A DNA stretch of 64,000 bases from an uncultured Paracoccaceae bacterium (GCA_947488175.1 CANKYO010000006.1:1-64000), one strand, 5' to 3'. Counted from the first letter of the stretch, positions 1 through 10,429 are shown. A program made the numbers and translations. The notes: generated by a model not told the origin, from the letters alone.

Positions 1-737
<737 letters not shown>

Positions 738-948
738 TTTACTAGCGCCCTTAATTCTGAGGGGCCATCACGGCCCGTTCCAACATCGCGGGCGATGTAT
801 TTGGAAATGGACGGGAAATCAAGCACCCGCGTTGTCGTTACGAAGCCTTGCAAAACTTTTTTCATCAGCAATGTCGATTTCGCCAATTCCCGGACGTCTG
901 GTAAGTACAAAGGCAATGACGCCTGACCTACCAACAGGAGATGAAACC

Positions 949-1302
949 ATGCAATATATGTGCCTCATTTACTCGGCTGAAGGATCCGGCCCGCAGCCCG
1001 GCACACCCGAATTCGGACCATTCATGCAAAGCTATCACGACTTCACAAACGAGATGCGCGAAAACGGCGCCTTGGTAAGTGGAGAGGCGCTGCAGCCTAT
1101 CGCAACGGCCACGACGGTGGCGGTCCGCAACGGCAAGACGATCACGACCGACGGTCCGTTTGCGGAAACCAAGGAACAGTTGGGCGGATTCTACCTGCTG
1201 GAATGCAAAGATCTTGATGAGGCGATCGCCCATGCTGCCAAAATCCCAACCTCAGCCTATGGTCGGATCGAGGTTCGCCCCCTGATCGTCTGGGACGATT
1301 GA
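949..1302 (+). CDS. YCII/DGPF-domain protein, partner of ECF42 sigma factor
   Basis: A 117-residue YCII-related protein with the family's signature TDGPFAETKEQLGG near residues 64-77 and a C-terminal EVRPL strand. The start at 949 is chosen because MQYMCLIY is the usual beginning of the family and CAGGAG lies at 935-940. Such small ferredoxin-like fold proteins are typically encoded next to ECF42 sigma factors. Here the stop codon at 1300-1302 directly abuts the sigma gene, so the two are almost certainly co-transcribed and translationally coupled. The biochemical role of DGPF proteins is not settled. A role in sensing or modulating the sigma factor is inference from the pairing. Confidence 0.88.
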   Translation: MQYMCLIYSAEGSGPQPGTPEFGPFMQSYHDFTNEMRENGALVSGEALQPIATATTVAVRNGKTITTDGPFAETKEQLGGFYLLECKDLDEAIAHAAKIPTSAYGRIEVRPLIVWDD

Positions 1303-1308
1303 TTGCCG

Positions 1309-2550
1309 ATGCTGCCCCCACACACACTGCACCAGGCCGTTGAGCGGACGGTGCGGGAAGAGTGGGGGCGCATCCTTGCCGCGCTGGTGAAATCACTGGG
1401 CGACATCCAACTGGCAGAGGATTGTTTGCAGGATGCGATTGCCCGCGCCATGGAGTTCTGGCCCGAAACTGGCCTGCCACGATCCCCCGCCGCTTGGCTG
1501 ATCACGACCGCCCGCAGACGCGCCATTGATACGCTGCGCCGCGATGCACGCTTTGCGCAAAAAGTGCCCGAGCTTTCGCATCTGGCCGATCTGGAAAACG
1601 ACGGACAGGACGCGGAGGGATGTGAAGTAATCCCCGACAAGCGGCTGGAGATGATGTTCACCTGCTGCCATCCGGCCTTGGAACAAAAAACCCAGATCGC
1701 GCTGACATTACGGACTTTGGGTGGCCTCAAAACCGAAGCTATCGCGGCGGCCTTTCTGGACAAGCCAGAGGCGATGGCACAGCGCCTTGTCCGGGCCAAA
1801 CATAAAATTGCTGCGGCACGTATTCCCTACGAAATCCCGGAACGCGCGATGCTGCCCGACCGTCTGGCGGGCGTTCTGGCCGTCATCTATCTGATCTTCA
1901 ATGCGGGCTACACCGACGCCAGTGCGACGCAACGCAGCCTGAGTGATGAAGCGATCCGGCTGGCCCGTATTGTCCATCACCTGATGCCGGATGATGCCGA
2001 GGTTGCGGGATTGCTGGCACTGATGCTGCTGCACGATGCGCGCCGCCCGGCACGCATTGATGCACAAGGGCAGATGGTCGCCCTGGAGGATCAGAACCGC
2101 AAGCGCTGGGATCGGGGCAAGATCGCGCAAGGTGATCGGCTATTGCGGGAAACATTGTCGCGCGGACAGGTTGGCCCCTATCAGTTGCAGGCCGCCATCA
2201 GCGCGCTGCACGCTCAAAGCCCATCCTGGGATCAGACCGATTGGCCGCAGATCGCAGCGCTTTATGAACTGCTTTATCAGGTGCAGCCATCGCCGGTTGT
2301 ACGGATCAACCATGCCATGGCGGTCTCCTACACGCGCTCAGTCGCAGACGCTCTGGCCCTCTTGGGCAGTGTTGCTGACGATCCCCAACTACTGACCTAT
2401 CAACCCTTTCATGTCGCCTATGCTGATCTGCTGCGGCGATCAGGTGACATTGCGGCAGCAAGAGAGAGCCTGGACCGCGCCGTCAGTCTGACCGAACACG
2501 ATACGGAACGCAGCTTCCTGCAGCGAAAACGCGATAATCTGTCCACATAG
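1309..2550 (+). CDS. ECF42-type RNA polymerase sigma factor with TPR-like C-terminal domain
   Basis: A 413-residue sigma factor much longer than a normal ECF sigma (about 180). Residues 1-170 hold sigma region 2 ([20 protein letters not shown], then [17 protein letters not shown]) and region 4 ([27 protein letters not shown]). The remaining half is helical and TPR-like, the hallmark of COG4941/ECF42. ATG 1309 is used, while TTG 1303 immediately after the upstream stop is equally possible. No anti-sigma gene is visible, which is normal for ECF42, where the C-terminal extension is thought to control activity. It is followed 46 bp later by a VOC protein, a frequent companion and possible target. 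Confidence 0.92.
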   Translation: MLPPHTLHQAVERTVREEWGRILAALVKSLGDIQLAEDCLQDAIARAMEFWPETGLPRSPAAWLITTARRRAIDTLRRDARFAQKVPELSHLADLENDGQDAEGCEVIPDKRLEMMFTCCHPALEQKTQIALTLRTLGGLKTEAIAAAFLDKPEAMAQRLVRAKHKIAAARIPYEIPERAMLPDRLAGVLAVIYLIFNAGYTDASATQRSLSDEAIRLARIVHHLMPDDAEVAGLLALMLLHDARRPARIDAQGQMVALEDQNRKRWDRGKIAQGDRLLRETLSRGQVGPYQLQAAISALHAQSPSWDQTDWPQIAALYELLYQVQPSPVVRINHAMAVSYTRSVADALALLGSVADDPQLLTYQPFHVAYADLLRRSGDIAAARESLDRAVSLTEHDTERSFLQRKRDNLST

Positions 2551-2596
2551 CCCCGCTTTGGGCTAACCTGCATGCGCATTGAACAAGGAGATTGCG

Positions 2597-2968
2597 ATGA
2601 AACTCGGTGCATTTTCGATCAGTCTGAACGTGAAAGACATTGCCGCGTCAAAAGACTTCTATGGAAAGCTCGGCTTTGAAGCCTTTGGGGGCGATGAGGC
2701 ACAGGGCTGGCTTATGTTGCGCAATGGCGAGACGGTGATTGGACTGTTTGGTGGCTTCCTCAAAGCCAATACGCTCACGTTCAATCCGGGCTGGGATCAG
2801 CACGCCCAGAATGTCGATGATTTCGAAGACGTGCGCGATATCCAGAAAAAGCTGAAGGCGCAGGGGGTCGAATTCTTCAGTGAGGCCGATGAAAGCACCA
2901 CAGGCCCCGCCAGCTTTGTGGTGATGGACCCGGACGGCAACCCGATCCTTGTGGATCAGCACCGTTAG
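2597..2968 (+). CDS. VOC family (glyoxalase/bleomycin-resistance fold) protein
   Basis: A 123-residue protein with the paired beta-alpha-beta-beta-beta modules of the vicinal oxygen chelate superfamily. The first module begins FSISLNVKDIAASKDFYGKLGF and the second ends FVVMDPDGNPILVDQH, which is the usual C-terminal strand with metal-ligand-type residues. The start at 2597 has AAGGAG at 2585-2590. The substrate cannot be predicted. Members include lyases, dioxygenases and binding proteins. It lies 46 bp downstream of the ECF42 sigma gene on the same strand and is likely in the same transcription unit. Confidence 0.85.
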   Translation: MKLGAFSISLNVKDIAASKDFYGKLGFEAFGGDEAQGWLMLRNGETVIGLFGGFLKANTLTFNPGWDQHAQNVDDFEDVRDIQKKLKAQGVEFFSEADESTTGPASFVVMDPDGNPILVDQHR

Positions 2969-3167
2969 TATTCGGCGCAATTCGGCCAACAGTCATTTCT
3001 TGCCGAGGGTCACACGGCATGGCGGCTGATCATTGCTGGAAACAATAATCCGACTCTGCGCGGATTGAACACGCAAACCGCAGACTCTTAGGGTCCGGCT
3101 TGCGACTCATCCAGGAATGGGTGCGTCGCTTGCGGCCCTTTCCCAATAAACCAAGGGCTTTTCACCG

Positions 3168-3185
3168 GTCAGACACATGTCTGAC
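3168..3185. promoter_or_regulatory. 18-bp inverted repeat upstream of the CAP-domain gene
   Basis: Two perfect 8-bp arms, GTCAGACA and TGTCTGAC, flank a CA spacer about 60 bp before the start codon at 3245. Length and symmetry fit a dimeric regulator's operator. No regulator gene is adjacent and the family cannot be named. The rest of the 276-bp gap (2969-3244) shows no ORF with a ribosome binding site. Confidence 0.4.
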
Positions 3186-3244
3186 TGAACCACTCACTGC
3201 GTTCAAACGCAATCGGGAGATCCCGAGGCAGAAAAGGACAAGAC

Positions 3245-4273
3245 ATGAGCCAAGCAAGTGAAGTCGAACTGTTGATGCTGGAACTGATCAACGAAGAACG
3301 CACCTCGCGCGGACTTGATCCGCTATCCATAAATAATGCGCTGAACGACGCCAGCGAGGATCACAGCCAATGGATGCTGGACACTGACACGTTTTCGCAT
3401 ATCGGTGATGGCGGCTCGACCGCGACACAGCGGATTGATGCAAGCGATTACGCGCTTGAGGGGAGTTGGCGCACCGCTGAAAACATCGGCTGGCAAAGCG
3501 AACGTGGCGAACCGGGCATTGCCGATGATGTGCGCAGTATCCATGAGAGGTTGATGAACAGCGACGGGCACCGCGCCAATATCCTGAACCCTGACTTGCG
3601 GGATATCGGTATTGGCATCGAAACCGGTGACTTGAGCGGATATGACGCCGTGATGGTGACCCAGAACTTCGGTCGCACAGACGCCATCAGCGATGAACCC
3701 CCGCAAGATCAGGCACCGCTGCCGCCTGTGGCCGATGTCGATGACACGCCTGATCCGATCCTGACGCAGGCTCCTGACCCTGATGCCCCAACATCGGACG
3801 TGCCGGATAACGATACGCCAGCGCCTGAAGAAGAACCTGATGTCGCAGAAACACCAACTGATGACGAAACGGACGATACGTCAGCGCCTGATGGTGACAA
3901 CATGTCTGATGAGTGCCCGGATGATGATGACGAAGACACCGATGACGCCATCACTATCAACACGCAAACGGTGACGAACACAGTGACCACGAGCACCATC
4001 GCGCAGGACGGTCGGGACCCCATCACGGTCATGACCGAAGAAACGGTCGCATCCGATATGGCATCGCCATCGGATGATTTCTTTGACTTCTGCGACTTTG
4101 ATGGTGACGATTTCTCAGACGATGTGGTGACGATGACCGGCTTTGCAGGCACGATCACCACGACTGACGGCACGTTCGAAACCGATGATCAGGCAGAGTT
4201 CGACGTGATGCTCGCCGACTTGTTGGAGTCTCTGAGCGGCTTCACCTGTGGCGTCGATATGGAGTTTGTCTAA
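3245..4273 (+). CDS. CAP (SCP/PR-1-like) domain protein with acidic C-terminal half
   Basis: A 342-residue protein. Residues 8-145 form a bacterial CAP domain: MLELINEERTSRGL, then DHSQWMLDTDTFSH, AENIG and SDGHRANILNPDLRDIGIG, including the histidines and glutamate of the CAP cavity. Residues 150-225 are a Pro/Asp/Glu-rich linker with repeats such as DNDTPAPEEEPD. The rest is Thr/Asp-rich and ends in hydrophobic MEFV. There is no N-terminal signal peptide, and no GGxGxD nonapeptides were found. In Rhodobacterales similar CAP proteins are often type I secretion substrates, and the acidic C-terminus would fit, but no export genes are nearby. AAAAGGAC at 3233-3240 precedes the start. Confidence 0.8.
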   Translation: MSQASEVELLMLELINEERTSRGLDPLSINNALNDASEDHSQWMLDTDTFSHIGDGGSTATQRIDASDYALEGSWRTAENIGWQSERGEPGIADDVRSIHERLMNSDGHRANILNPDLRDIGIGIETGDLSGYDAVMVTQNFGRTDAISDEPPQDQAPLPPVADVDDTPDPILTQAPDPDAPTSDVPDNDTPAPEEEPDVAETPTDDETDDTSAPDGDNMSDECPDDDDEDTDDAITINTQTVTNTVTTSTIAQDGRDPITVMTEETVASDMASPSDDFFDFCDFDGDDFSDDVVTMTGFAGTITTTDGTFETDDQAEFDVMLADLLESLSGFTCGVDMEFV

Positions 4274-4284
4274 GGACTTTTAGT

Positions 4285-4313
4285 AGGTGGCGGGCCGCAT
4301 GGGCCCGCCACCT
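4285..4313. terminator. GC-rich hairpin between convergent genes
   Basis: A perfect 12-bp stem (AGGTGGCGGGCC, 4285-4296, with 4302-4313) around a 5-nt loop sits between the convergent CAP and phoX genes. There is no long T run on either side, so termination in both directions is likely but not certain. Confidence 0.65.
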
Positions 4314-4320
4314 CACGAAC

Positions 4321-6207
4321 CTAGCCGACCGGTGCGTTATCGGCACGCTTAATGGCGACTATAGTGGATCGGGGCAGCACGCCTTCGCCATCGGGGAACG
4401 GTGCGTCCGGATGCTGAATGCCCACGAACATGGTCCGGCGATCAGCGGACCATGTCAGACCGGTCACCTCGGACCCCTGGGGGCCCGTCAGGAACCGTTC
4501 GATCTGACCGGTCGCAGGGTCACCTGCCAACATCTGGTTGTTGCCCATACCGGCAAAGCCATCTGCGTTGCTGTCATTACCATCTGTCTGGATCCAAAGC
4601 AGGCCAGTGCTGTCAAACATCATCCCGTCGGGCGAGTTGAACAGATTGCCTTCGTTGATATTGGGCGAACCGCCGTACTTGTCGTCATGGACGGTAGGAT
4701 TGCCAGCCATGACATAAAGGTCCCAGGTGAAGGTATCGCTGCCATGGTCATCATTGCTGGGGTACCAGCGGACGATCTGACCATAATTGTTTTCGGCGCG
4801 CGGGTTGGGCCCGTTCAACGGTGTCGGATCACCGCCCGCGTTTGATTTGATGCCCCGGTTACGATTATTGGTCAGACAACAGTAGCCCTCTGCGGCAACA
4901 GGGTTTACCGCCACCCATTCCGGACGATCCATCGTGGTCGCACCCACCTTCGATGCCGCTACGCGGGAAAAGATAGCGATTTCAGCTTCGTCCATGCCAG
5001 TCGCCTCGGGTGTCAGGGCAATCCATTTGCCTGTCAGATCATTGTCGAACTTGGCAACATAAAGCTGGCCATCATCCAAAAGCTCTGATGTTGGACCACC
5101 GGGTGTATAGACACCATTAGAGACGTATTTATACATGAACTCGCCGCGCTCATCGTCACCCATATAAACGACCACACGGCCATCGGGCGCGATCACGGTC
5201 GCGGCATTCTCGTGCTTGAAGCGACCAAGCGCGGTGTGTTTGATTGGTGTCGAATTGGGATCGCTCGGATCAATCTCGACAATGTAACCAAAGCGACGCG
5301 GCTCGTTCGGGTTTTGGCTGATATCAAAACGCTCATCATATTTCTCGTAGGCATAGCGCCCTTCGAGACCGATACCGTAGCGGGCATAATCCTCCGGCCG
5401 TTCAAATTCGGGATCGGTCGAGCCGAAGTAGCCGTTGAAGTTTTCCTCGCAAGTCAGATAGGTGCCCCACGGCGTCTTGCCTGCCCCGCAATTATTCATC
5501 GTGCCCAGCGCTGTGGTCCCCGCCGGGTCAGCGGCAGTTTGTACCAACGGATGACCAGCAGCAGGTCCAGCCAGCGTCATTGGTGTGTTATGTGTGATCC
5601 GGCGGTTCAGATCACTATCGACAACGATGTCCCAGCCATCCGGCCCTTCAGCCACCTCCATCACGGTTACGCCCTGCATGTTCTGTAGGGTCAGTACGTC
5701 ATCAGCGCTGGTTGGAACGCCATCGATATTCTGTGGCAGATTGATCTTGGTGTTCACATATTCATGGTTCACCGCGATGACCTGCCGCCCATCGACAACA
5801 AACGCCTCCATCCCGTCAGTGTTTTCTCCGAACACACGGTCAGAGCTTGCGACGCCAACGGCATTCTGCGGATCGAATGGCTCTGCATCCGAAAACAGCG
5901 GCTGACCCCATTTTGCGACGGATTGCCATGAATAACCCTCTGGCACATGAACCGTCCCATCGGTGGCAATCGGGATCGGCGTAAATCCAAAACGGCTGAC
6001 CGTCTGGGCATCTACGGATGTGCCGTAAAGCAGACCGGATCCCATCACGGCAGCGCCAGACCCGTAGGCAACAACCCCGCGCAAGAAACCCCGCCGCGAA
6101 ATTGCGGATTCAACCACCTCATCAAAGTCAGTTGTTGCGGCGGCAGGTCTTTGCAGTTCATCCCACTCGTCCCAAGAGAGATCGTAAGTATCGTTATCTT
6201 TCATCAT
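4321..6207 (-). CDS. phoX: PhoX-family alkaline phosphatase (DUF839), Tat-exported
   Basis: A 628-residue PhoX-type phosphatase that releases phosphate from organic esters in the periplasm, using calcium and iron in characterised members. The N-terminus has a twin-arginine signal (SRRGFLRG at about residues 37-44, followed by a hydrophobic stretch ending VDAQ). The DUF839 body includes VNHEYVN, NNCGAGKTPWGTYLTCEENF, RFKHENA and DGMMFDSTGLLWIQTDG, all typical. The start MMKDND at 6207 is preceded by AGGGG. A possible PHO box lies 44-65 bp upstream. In marine Roseobacters PhoX is a major phosphate-scavenging enzyme. The next gene upstream (PepSY) is 128 bp away, so phoX probably has its own promoter. 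Confidence 0.93.
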   Translation of the reverse strand: MMKDNDTYDLSWDEWDELQRPAAATTDFDEVVESAISRRGFLRGVVAYGSGAAVMGSGLLYGTSVDAQTVSRFGFTPIPIATDGTVHVPEGYSWQSVAKWGQPLFSDAEPFDPQNAVGVASSDRVFGENTDGMEAFVVDGRQVIAVNHEYVNTKINLPQNIDGVPTSADDVLTLQNMQGVTVMEVAEGPDGWDIVVDSDLNRRITHNTPMTLAGPAAGHPLVQTAADPAGTTALGTMNNCGAGKTPWGTYLTCEENFNGYFGSTDPEFERPEDYARYGIGLEGRYAYEKYDERFDISQNPNEPRRFGYIVEIDPSDPNSTPIKHTALGRFKHENAATVIAPDGRVVVYMGDDERGEFMYKYVSNGVYTPGGPTSELLDDGQLYVAKFDNDLTGKWIALTPEATGMDEAEIAIFSRVAASKVGATTMDRPEWVAVNPVAAEGYCCLTNNRNRGIKSNAGGDPTPLNGPNPRAENNYGQIVRWYPSNDDHGSDTFTWDLYVMAGNPTVHDDKYGGSPNINEGNLFNSPDGMMFDSTGLLWIQTDGNDSNADGFAGMGNNQMLAGDPATGQIERFLTGPQGSEVTGLTWSADRRTMFVGIQHPDAPFPDGEGVLPRSTIVAIKRADNAPVG

Positions 6208-6250
6208 ACTAGCCCCTAGCTGGCGTTAAAATCAGCGCGACCCTAGCGAC

Positions 6251-6272
6251 GGTTCTTTGCAGGTTTGTGACA
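6251..6272 (-). promoter_or_regulatory. Candidate PHO box upstream of phoX
   Basis: On the minus strand two consecutive 11-mers, TGTCACAAACC and TGCAAAGAACC, agree at 7 of 11 positions and resemble the 11-bp spaced CTGTCAT-type half sites bound by PhoB. The site ends 44 bp before the phoX start codon. The match is partial, so this is a suggestion only. Confidence 0.4.
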
Positions 6273-6335
6273 CTTGTTGCGGTGCATCATTCTTTCTGCG
6301 CAGGATGGCAAAGTAGCTTTGCCGTCCACCATATC

Positions 6336-7640
6336 TCAGGTCGCAGGGCGGTCCTGAAACCACCCCAACCTGCGGAAAATCAGCCAATCCAAAACCAGGG
6401 CCACGATCAATGACGCGCCCACAAGCGGCAGCAGAATACCCAGCCCGATCACAAGAACGATTACCCCCGCCCCCAATGACGCCTCCGGTGCCGCAGGAAC
6501 CCCAAGGGACCCCACAGGCCGTCGCATCCACCACGCCACAAAACCAGATACCGACAGAACAACAGCTAAAACCGCAGCAAGGGTATTCTGTGCCAGATTT
6601 AACCATCCGTAAAGCTCGCCCTGATGGAACGAAATCCCTTGTGACACGACGCGCGCCAGCGCAGGGTTATCTGCAAAGTGGTGCCGTTTCAGAACAGCAC
6701 CAGTATATTGGTCCACAATCAGCTCTGTCTGTTCGGTCCGATTTGTGCTCGCAGACCGTATCCAATAGGCAGCTTCGGCATTGCGCGGCGGCGTTGCTTC
6801 ATAAGGCGCAACCAGCCCTTCGGCCTTCGCAACGCCAAATACCAGTTCGTAGCCAATCGGACTACCTTCGGACGCGGTGGAGTTTGGCGCGTCACCGCCA
6901 AAACGCAGACTGCGGGAATTCGTGCCGGTCTGTTCCTGTACGTAACCAAGCCCACCACCCCACACATCTGTCCAAGGCAGCCCTGAAATGAGGATCGGAA
7001 CAACCAGCGCAGCCGCGAGGATGCCGGTGAACAAATGCGTCTCGCGCCAGAAACTGCGGCCCTTGCAAGTGGGTAAAGAAAATGCCTGTTTTACCGTCCG
7101 CTGACCACGTGGCCACCATAAGTAAAGCCCGGTGATAAACATCACGATGGCCCAATGCGCGGCGAGTTCGACGAACTTGGTTCCGAAATCGCCCAGCAGC
7201 AATTCTCCATGGAGTTTGCGCAGTATCTGCATCGCCATTTCATCACGGGGCTGGATTGCCAGAACCTTGGATGTGTAAGGATCAATCCAGGCTAAGGTTC
7301 TGATCTTATCGCCATCGTCGAATTCGATCAGCGTGGAGCGTCCGGGCTGGCCTTCGATCTGGACGCCACGGATCCGGCTGATCTCTGTCGTCGCGGCAAG
7401 TGCTGCAATCTGCGCCTCGTAGCTTTGCCGCTCTATCCCGATTTCGATGTTCAGCCGATCAGCATAGATGACTTCTTCGATCTGAGGTTTGTAGAGGTAT
7501 ATACCACCCGTGATGGCCAGCATGGCCATGAATGGAAGAACATAAAGTGCTGCGAGGAAATGCCATTTCCACACCAGACGGTAAAAGGCACCACCGGTCG
7601 GCTGCGACCGGGCGAGTGCCGACGCTGCTGCATCGGTCAT
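6336..7640 (-). CDS. PepSY-associated transmembrane protein
   Basis: A 434-residue inner-membrane protein of the PepSY_TM family (often annotated iron-regulated membrane protein). A first membrane helix lies near residues 30-50 (FLAALYVLPFMAMLAITGGIYL). A periplasmic segment with PepSY-like DPYTSKVLAIQPRDEMAMQILRKLHGEL follows. Further helices lie around 160-180, 200-220, 355-375 and 390-420. The histidines at HGELL, HWAIV and FHQGELYGW are typical. Family members often accompany TonB-dependent metal uptake, but none is encoded here. A perfect 9-bp inverted repeat lies directly upstream, overlapping the stop of the preceding small exported protein. Confidence 0.88.
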   Translation of the reverse strand: MTDAAASALARSQPTGGAFYRLVWKWHFLAALYVLPFMAMLAITGGIYLYKPQIEEVIYADRLNIEIGIERQSYEAQIAALAATTEISRIRGVQIEGQPGRSTLIEFDDGDKIRTLAWIDPYTSKVLAIQPRDEMAMQILRKLHGELLLGDFGTKFVELAAHWAIVMFITGLYLWWPRGQRTVKQAFSLPTCKGRSFWRETHLFTGILAAALVVPILISGLPWTDVWGGGLGYVQEQTGTNSRSLRFGGDAPNSTASEGSPIGYELVFGVAKAEGLVAPYEATPPRNAEAAYWIRSASTNRTEQTELIVDQYTGAVLKRHHFADNPALARVVSQGISFHQGELYGWLNLAQNTLAAVLAVVLSVSGFVAWWMRRPVGSLGVPAAPEASLGAGVIVLVIGLGILLPLVGASLIVALVLDWLIFRRLGWFQDRPAT

Positions 7641-7662
7641 AAGGATAGTCCTGTTTTCTGAT

Positions 7663-7690
7663 TTGATTTGAGGGTTTTACATCAAATCAA
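7663..7690. promoter_or_regulatory. 9-bp inverted repeat upstream of the PepSY gene
   Basis: TTGATTTGA (7663-7671) and its exact complement TCAAATCAA (7682-7690) are separated by 10 bp and sit 22-50 bp before the PepSY start. The AT-rich arms stand out in a GC-rich context and overlap the stop codon of the gene before. This suits an operator better than a terminator. Confidence 0.4.
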
Positions 7691-8089
7691 TACAGGCGGT
7701 CCCCGGGTTGGAGAACGGCGGCGTAGCGGGTTCCCAGGCATCCGCTCGCTTTCCATGACAGCAAAGCGAAGGCGGTGGTCCCACGCCAGCCTTTCCCAGA
7801 ATTGCGGAGCCATTTCAGCGACCATGGTGCTATCGGAAAGGACGCAATCGTGCTGTTCGGTCTGGGGCGTCTCGACCGGGATACCATCCGCCCCGATCGT
7901 CAATGTGACCAGACCCTGACCGGTACAAATAACCATTGTTTGCATGCCGGGGACGATTTCCGCGACCGCTGCCGACATGCGCGGGGCGAGCAGACCGACG
8001 ATCAGCAAAACAACAAAAAGGGTGCGTATGAATGCCGTACAGACAGCGTATATCTGCAGTACGTATTGCGCATGTACACGCGCCATCAT
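7682..8089 (-). CDS. Small exported protein of unknown function
   Basis: A 135-residue protein not firmly recognised. Residues 18-40 form a hydrophobic signal/anchor (FIRTLFVVLLIVGLLAPRM). A short periplasmic part has two cysteines (VICTG and HDCVL) and an Arg-rich, Pro-rich tail. The layout resembles DUF2946-like proteins often found beside PepSY or copper-handling genes, but I cannot confirm this. Its ATGATG start follows the parC stop without a gap (TAAATGATG), indicating translational coupling to parC, and the PepSY gene follows 41 bp later. Two near-adjacent start codons exist (8089 and 8086). Confidence 0.6.
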   Translation of the reverse strand: MMARVHAQYVLQIYAVCTAFIRTLFVVLLIVGLLAPRMSAAVAEIVPGMQTMVICTGQGLVTLTIGADGIPVETPQTEQHDCVLSDSTMVAEMAPQFWERLAWDHRLRFAVMESERMPGNPLRRRSPTRGPPVLI

Positions 8090-10429
8090 TTATGTGAACC
8101 GGTTATTCTTGGGAAAGCCGTAGGGCGGCCTTTTCCCGACCCCGGCCCGCGCGCCTTTCCAGTCGGTCATGTCGGGCTCGGTGCGGGTCTTGCCGCCGCC
8201 CATGGGCCATGACAGACCATCGTCCCAGTTGAACGTCGTCAGGTCCGACAGACCACCGTCGAGTTCAAGCATACCCTGCCGCCCGGTGGCCTTTTTGTAT
8301 TTCTGGATCCGCACGCCTTTGCCTCGGTTCATCTCGGGCAATTCTTCGACAGGGAAAACAAGGAACTTGGCGTTCTCTGACACAACGGCGATATGATCGC
8401 CGGCCACCCGGCGGCATACCTTGGCGACCGTATCCTTGACGTTCAGCACCTGTTTGCCCGCGCGGGTCTGTGCGACGACCTCTTCTTCCGGGACAACAAA
8501 GCCGTTGCCTTCGGCAGAAGCGACGATCAGCTTTTCGCCAGGCTTGTGGATCAGGAAATCGACGATTTCGACGTCGTTCGGCAAGTCGATCATCAGGCGC
8601 AGCGGTTCGCCCATACCCCGCCCGCCGGGCAGGTTGGCGGCAGAGACGGTGTAGAAGCGCCCGTTGGCCCCAAAGACCAGCAGCTTGTCGGTGGTCTCCG
8701 CATGGAAGATGAAGCGGGGGGCGTCGCCATCCTTGAACTTCAACTCGCGGGTCAGATCGATATGGCCGGTCATGGCGCGGACCCAACCCATCTGCGAACA
8801 GACCACGGTGATCGGTTCGCGGTCGATCATGGCTTCCAGCGGGACCTCGACCACCTCGGCGGCTTCGGCGAATTGGGTCCGGCGCGCCCCACCTTCGCTG
8901 GTTTTACCGAAAAGCTTGCGTGTTTCGCGCAACTGTTCCGCGATCTTGGTCCATTGCAGATCGTCGCTTTCCAGCAGGTCCTCGATCTCGGCGCGCTCTT
9001 TCATCAGAGCATCACGCTCGGCGATCAGTTCCAGCTCTTCCAGGCGGCGCAGGCTGCGCAGGCGCATGTTCAGAATCGCTTCGGCCTGCACCTCTGACAG
9101 CGACACTTCGGGATCGTCATCGACGGGTGAAACGTAGTCCTTTTCGGACGTCGCGCGCACATGATCCTTGGCCCAGTCCTCGACCATCAGCGCCTGTTTG
9201 GGGTCGTCATCGTAGCGGATGATGTCGATCACGCGGTCCAGATGCAGGAAGGCGATGATGAAGCCTTCCAAAACCTCAAGCCGGTGGTCGATCTTTTCGA
9301 GCCTGTACTTGCTGCGTCGGATCAGCACATCGCGGCGGTGATCAAGGAACGCGCGCAGTACTTCCTTGAGCGAACAGACCTTGGGGGTCAGGCCGTCGAT
9401 CAGCACGTTCATGTTCAGGCTGAACCGCGTTTCCAGATCGGAATTGCGGAAGAGCATGCCCATCATGACCTCTGGGTCGACGGTCTTGGCGCGGGGTTCG
9501 AGGATCACGCGGATGTCTTCGGCAGATTCGTCGCGCACATCGGCGAGCAGTGGGACCTTCTTGGTCTGGATCACCTCGGCCAGTTTTTCGATCAGCTTGG
9601 ATTTCTGAACCTGATAAGGGATTTCGGTTACGACGATCTGCCATTGGCCACGGCCCAGATCCTCCACCTCCCACTTAGCGCGCAGCCGGAACGCCCCGCG
9701 CCCGGTGCGGTAGGCATCGGCGATGTTTTCAGAAGGTTCGACGATCACGCCACCGGTCGGGAAATCAGGGCCGGGGATATACTCCAGAAGCGTATCATCG
9801 CGCGCATTCGGTGCCTTGATCAGATGCAGGCAGGCGTCGATCAATTCGTGCAGGTTATGAGGCGGAATGTTGGTCGCCATACCCACAGCAATCCCGCTGG
9901 AGCCGTTAGCGAGCAGGTTCGGGAAGGTGGCGGGCAGAACGGAGGGTTCGGTCAGGCGGCCATCGTAATTGTCGCGGAAATCGACAGCATCTTCGGATAG
10001 CCCTTCGAGTAGCGCTTCCGCTGCGGCGGTCATCCGAGCCTCTGTATAGCGTGAGGCGGCGGGGTTATCGCCGTCGATATTGCCGAAATTCCCCTGCCCG
10101 TCCACCAGCGGGTAGCGTACGTTGAAATCCTGCGCGAGGCGCGCCATCGCGTCATAGATCGCGGCGTCCCCATGCGGGTGGAAATCACCCATCGTGTCGC
10201 CGCTGATCTTGGCGGATTTCAGGAAGCCGCCCGTCGGTGACAGCCGCAGACGCGACATGGCGTAGAGAATACGCCGGTGCACTGGCTTCAGCCCATCGCG
10301 CGCATCAGGCAGCGCGCGGTGCATGATCGTGGAGAGCGCATAGGTCAGGTAGCGGTCGCCAATGGCGCGCCGCAGCGTTTCGGTGATGTCGTTGGGGCCC
10401 AGTTCGGGCTCACTGCTCGTGTCGCTCAT
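8090..10429 (-). CDS. parC: DNA topoisomerase IV subunit A
   Basis: A 779-residue type II topoisomerase A subunit that decatenates sister chromosomes together with ParE. The N-terminal region has [34 protein letters not shown] and the catalytic tyrosine in ASRYTEARM (about residue 127). The mid region shows the coiled-coil DNA gate ([13 protein letters not shown]). The C-terminal part is a beta-pinwheel shorter than that of GyrA and lacks a GyrA box, with [22 protein letters not shown] at the end, as in Rhodobacterales ParC. parE is not in the window. It is divergent from the SH3-domain gene, with 129 bp between the starts. Confidence 0.95.
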   Translation of the reverse strand: MSDTSSEPELGPNDITETLRRAIGDRYLTYALSTIMHRALPDARDGLKPVHRRILYAMSRLRLSPTGGFLKSAKISGDTMGDFHPHGDAAIYDAMARLAQDFNVRYPLVDGQGNFGNIDGDNPAASRYTEARMTAAAEALLEGLSEDAVDFRDNYDGRLTEPSVLPATFPNLLANGSSGIAVGMATNIPPHNLHELIDACLHLIKAPNARDDTLLEYIPGPDFPTGGVIVEPSENIADAYRTGRGAFRLRAKWEVEDLGRGQWQIVVTEIPYQVQKSKLIEKLAEVIQTKKVPLLADVRDESAEDIRVILEPRAKTVDPEVMMGMLFRNSDLETRFSLNMNVLIDGLTPKVCSLKEVLRAFLDHRRDVLIRRSKYRLEKIDHRLEVLEGFIIAFLHLDRVIDIIRYDDDPKQALMVEDWAKDHVRATSEKDYVSPVDDDPEVSLSEVQAEAILNMRLRSLRRLEELELIAERDALMKERAEIEDLLESDDLQWTKIAEQLRETRKLFGKTSEGGARRTQFAEAAEVVEVPLEAMIDREPITVVCSQMGWVRAMTGHIDLTRELKFKDGDAPRFIFHAETTDKLLVFGANGRFYTVSAANLPGGRGMGEPLRLMIDLPNDVEIVDFLIHKPGEKLIVASAEGNGFVVPEEEVVAQTRAGKQVLNVKDTVAKVCRRVAGDHIAVVSENAKFLVFPVEELPEMNRGKGVRIQKYKKATGRQGMLELDGGLSDLTTFNWDDGLSWPMGGGKTRTEPDMTDWKGARAGVGKRPPYGFPKNNRFT

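Noticed and set aside
3709..4173. Ser/Val-rich frame antisense to the CAP protein tail
   Set aside because: It is a reflection of the Asp/Thr-rich repetitive codons of the CAP protein. No start context.
3245..4273. CAP protein as an RTX toxin
   Set aside because: No GGxGxDxxx nonapeptides are present in the acidic half.
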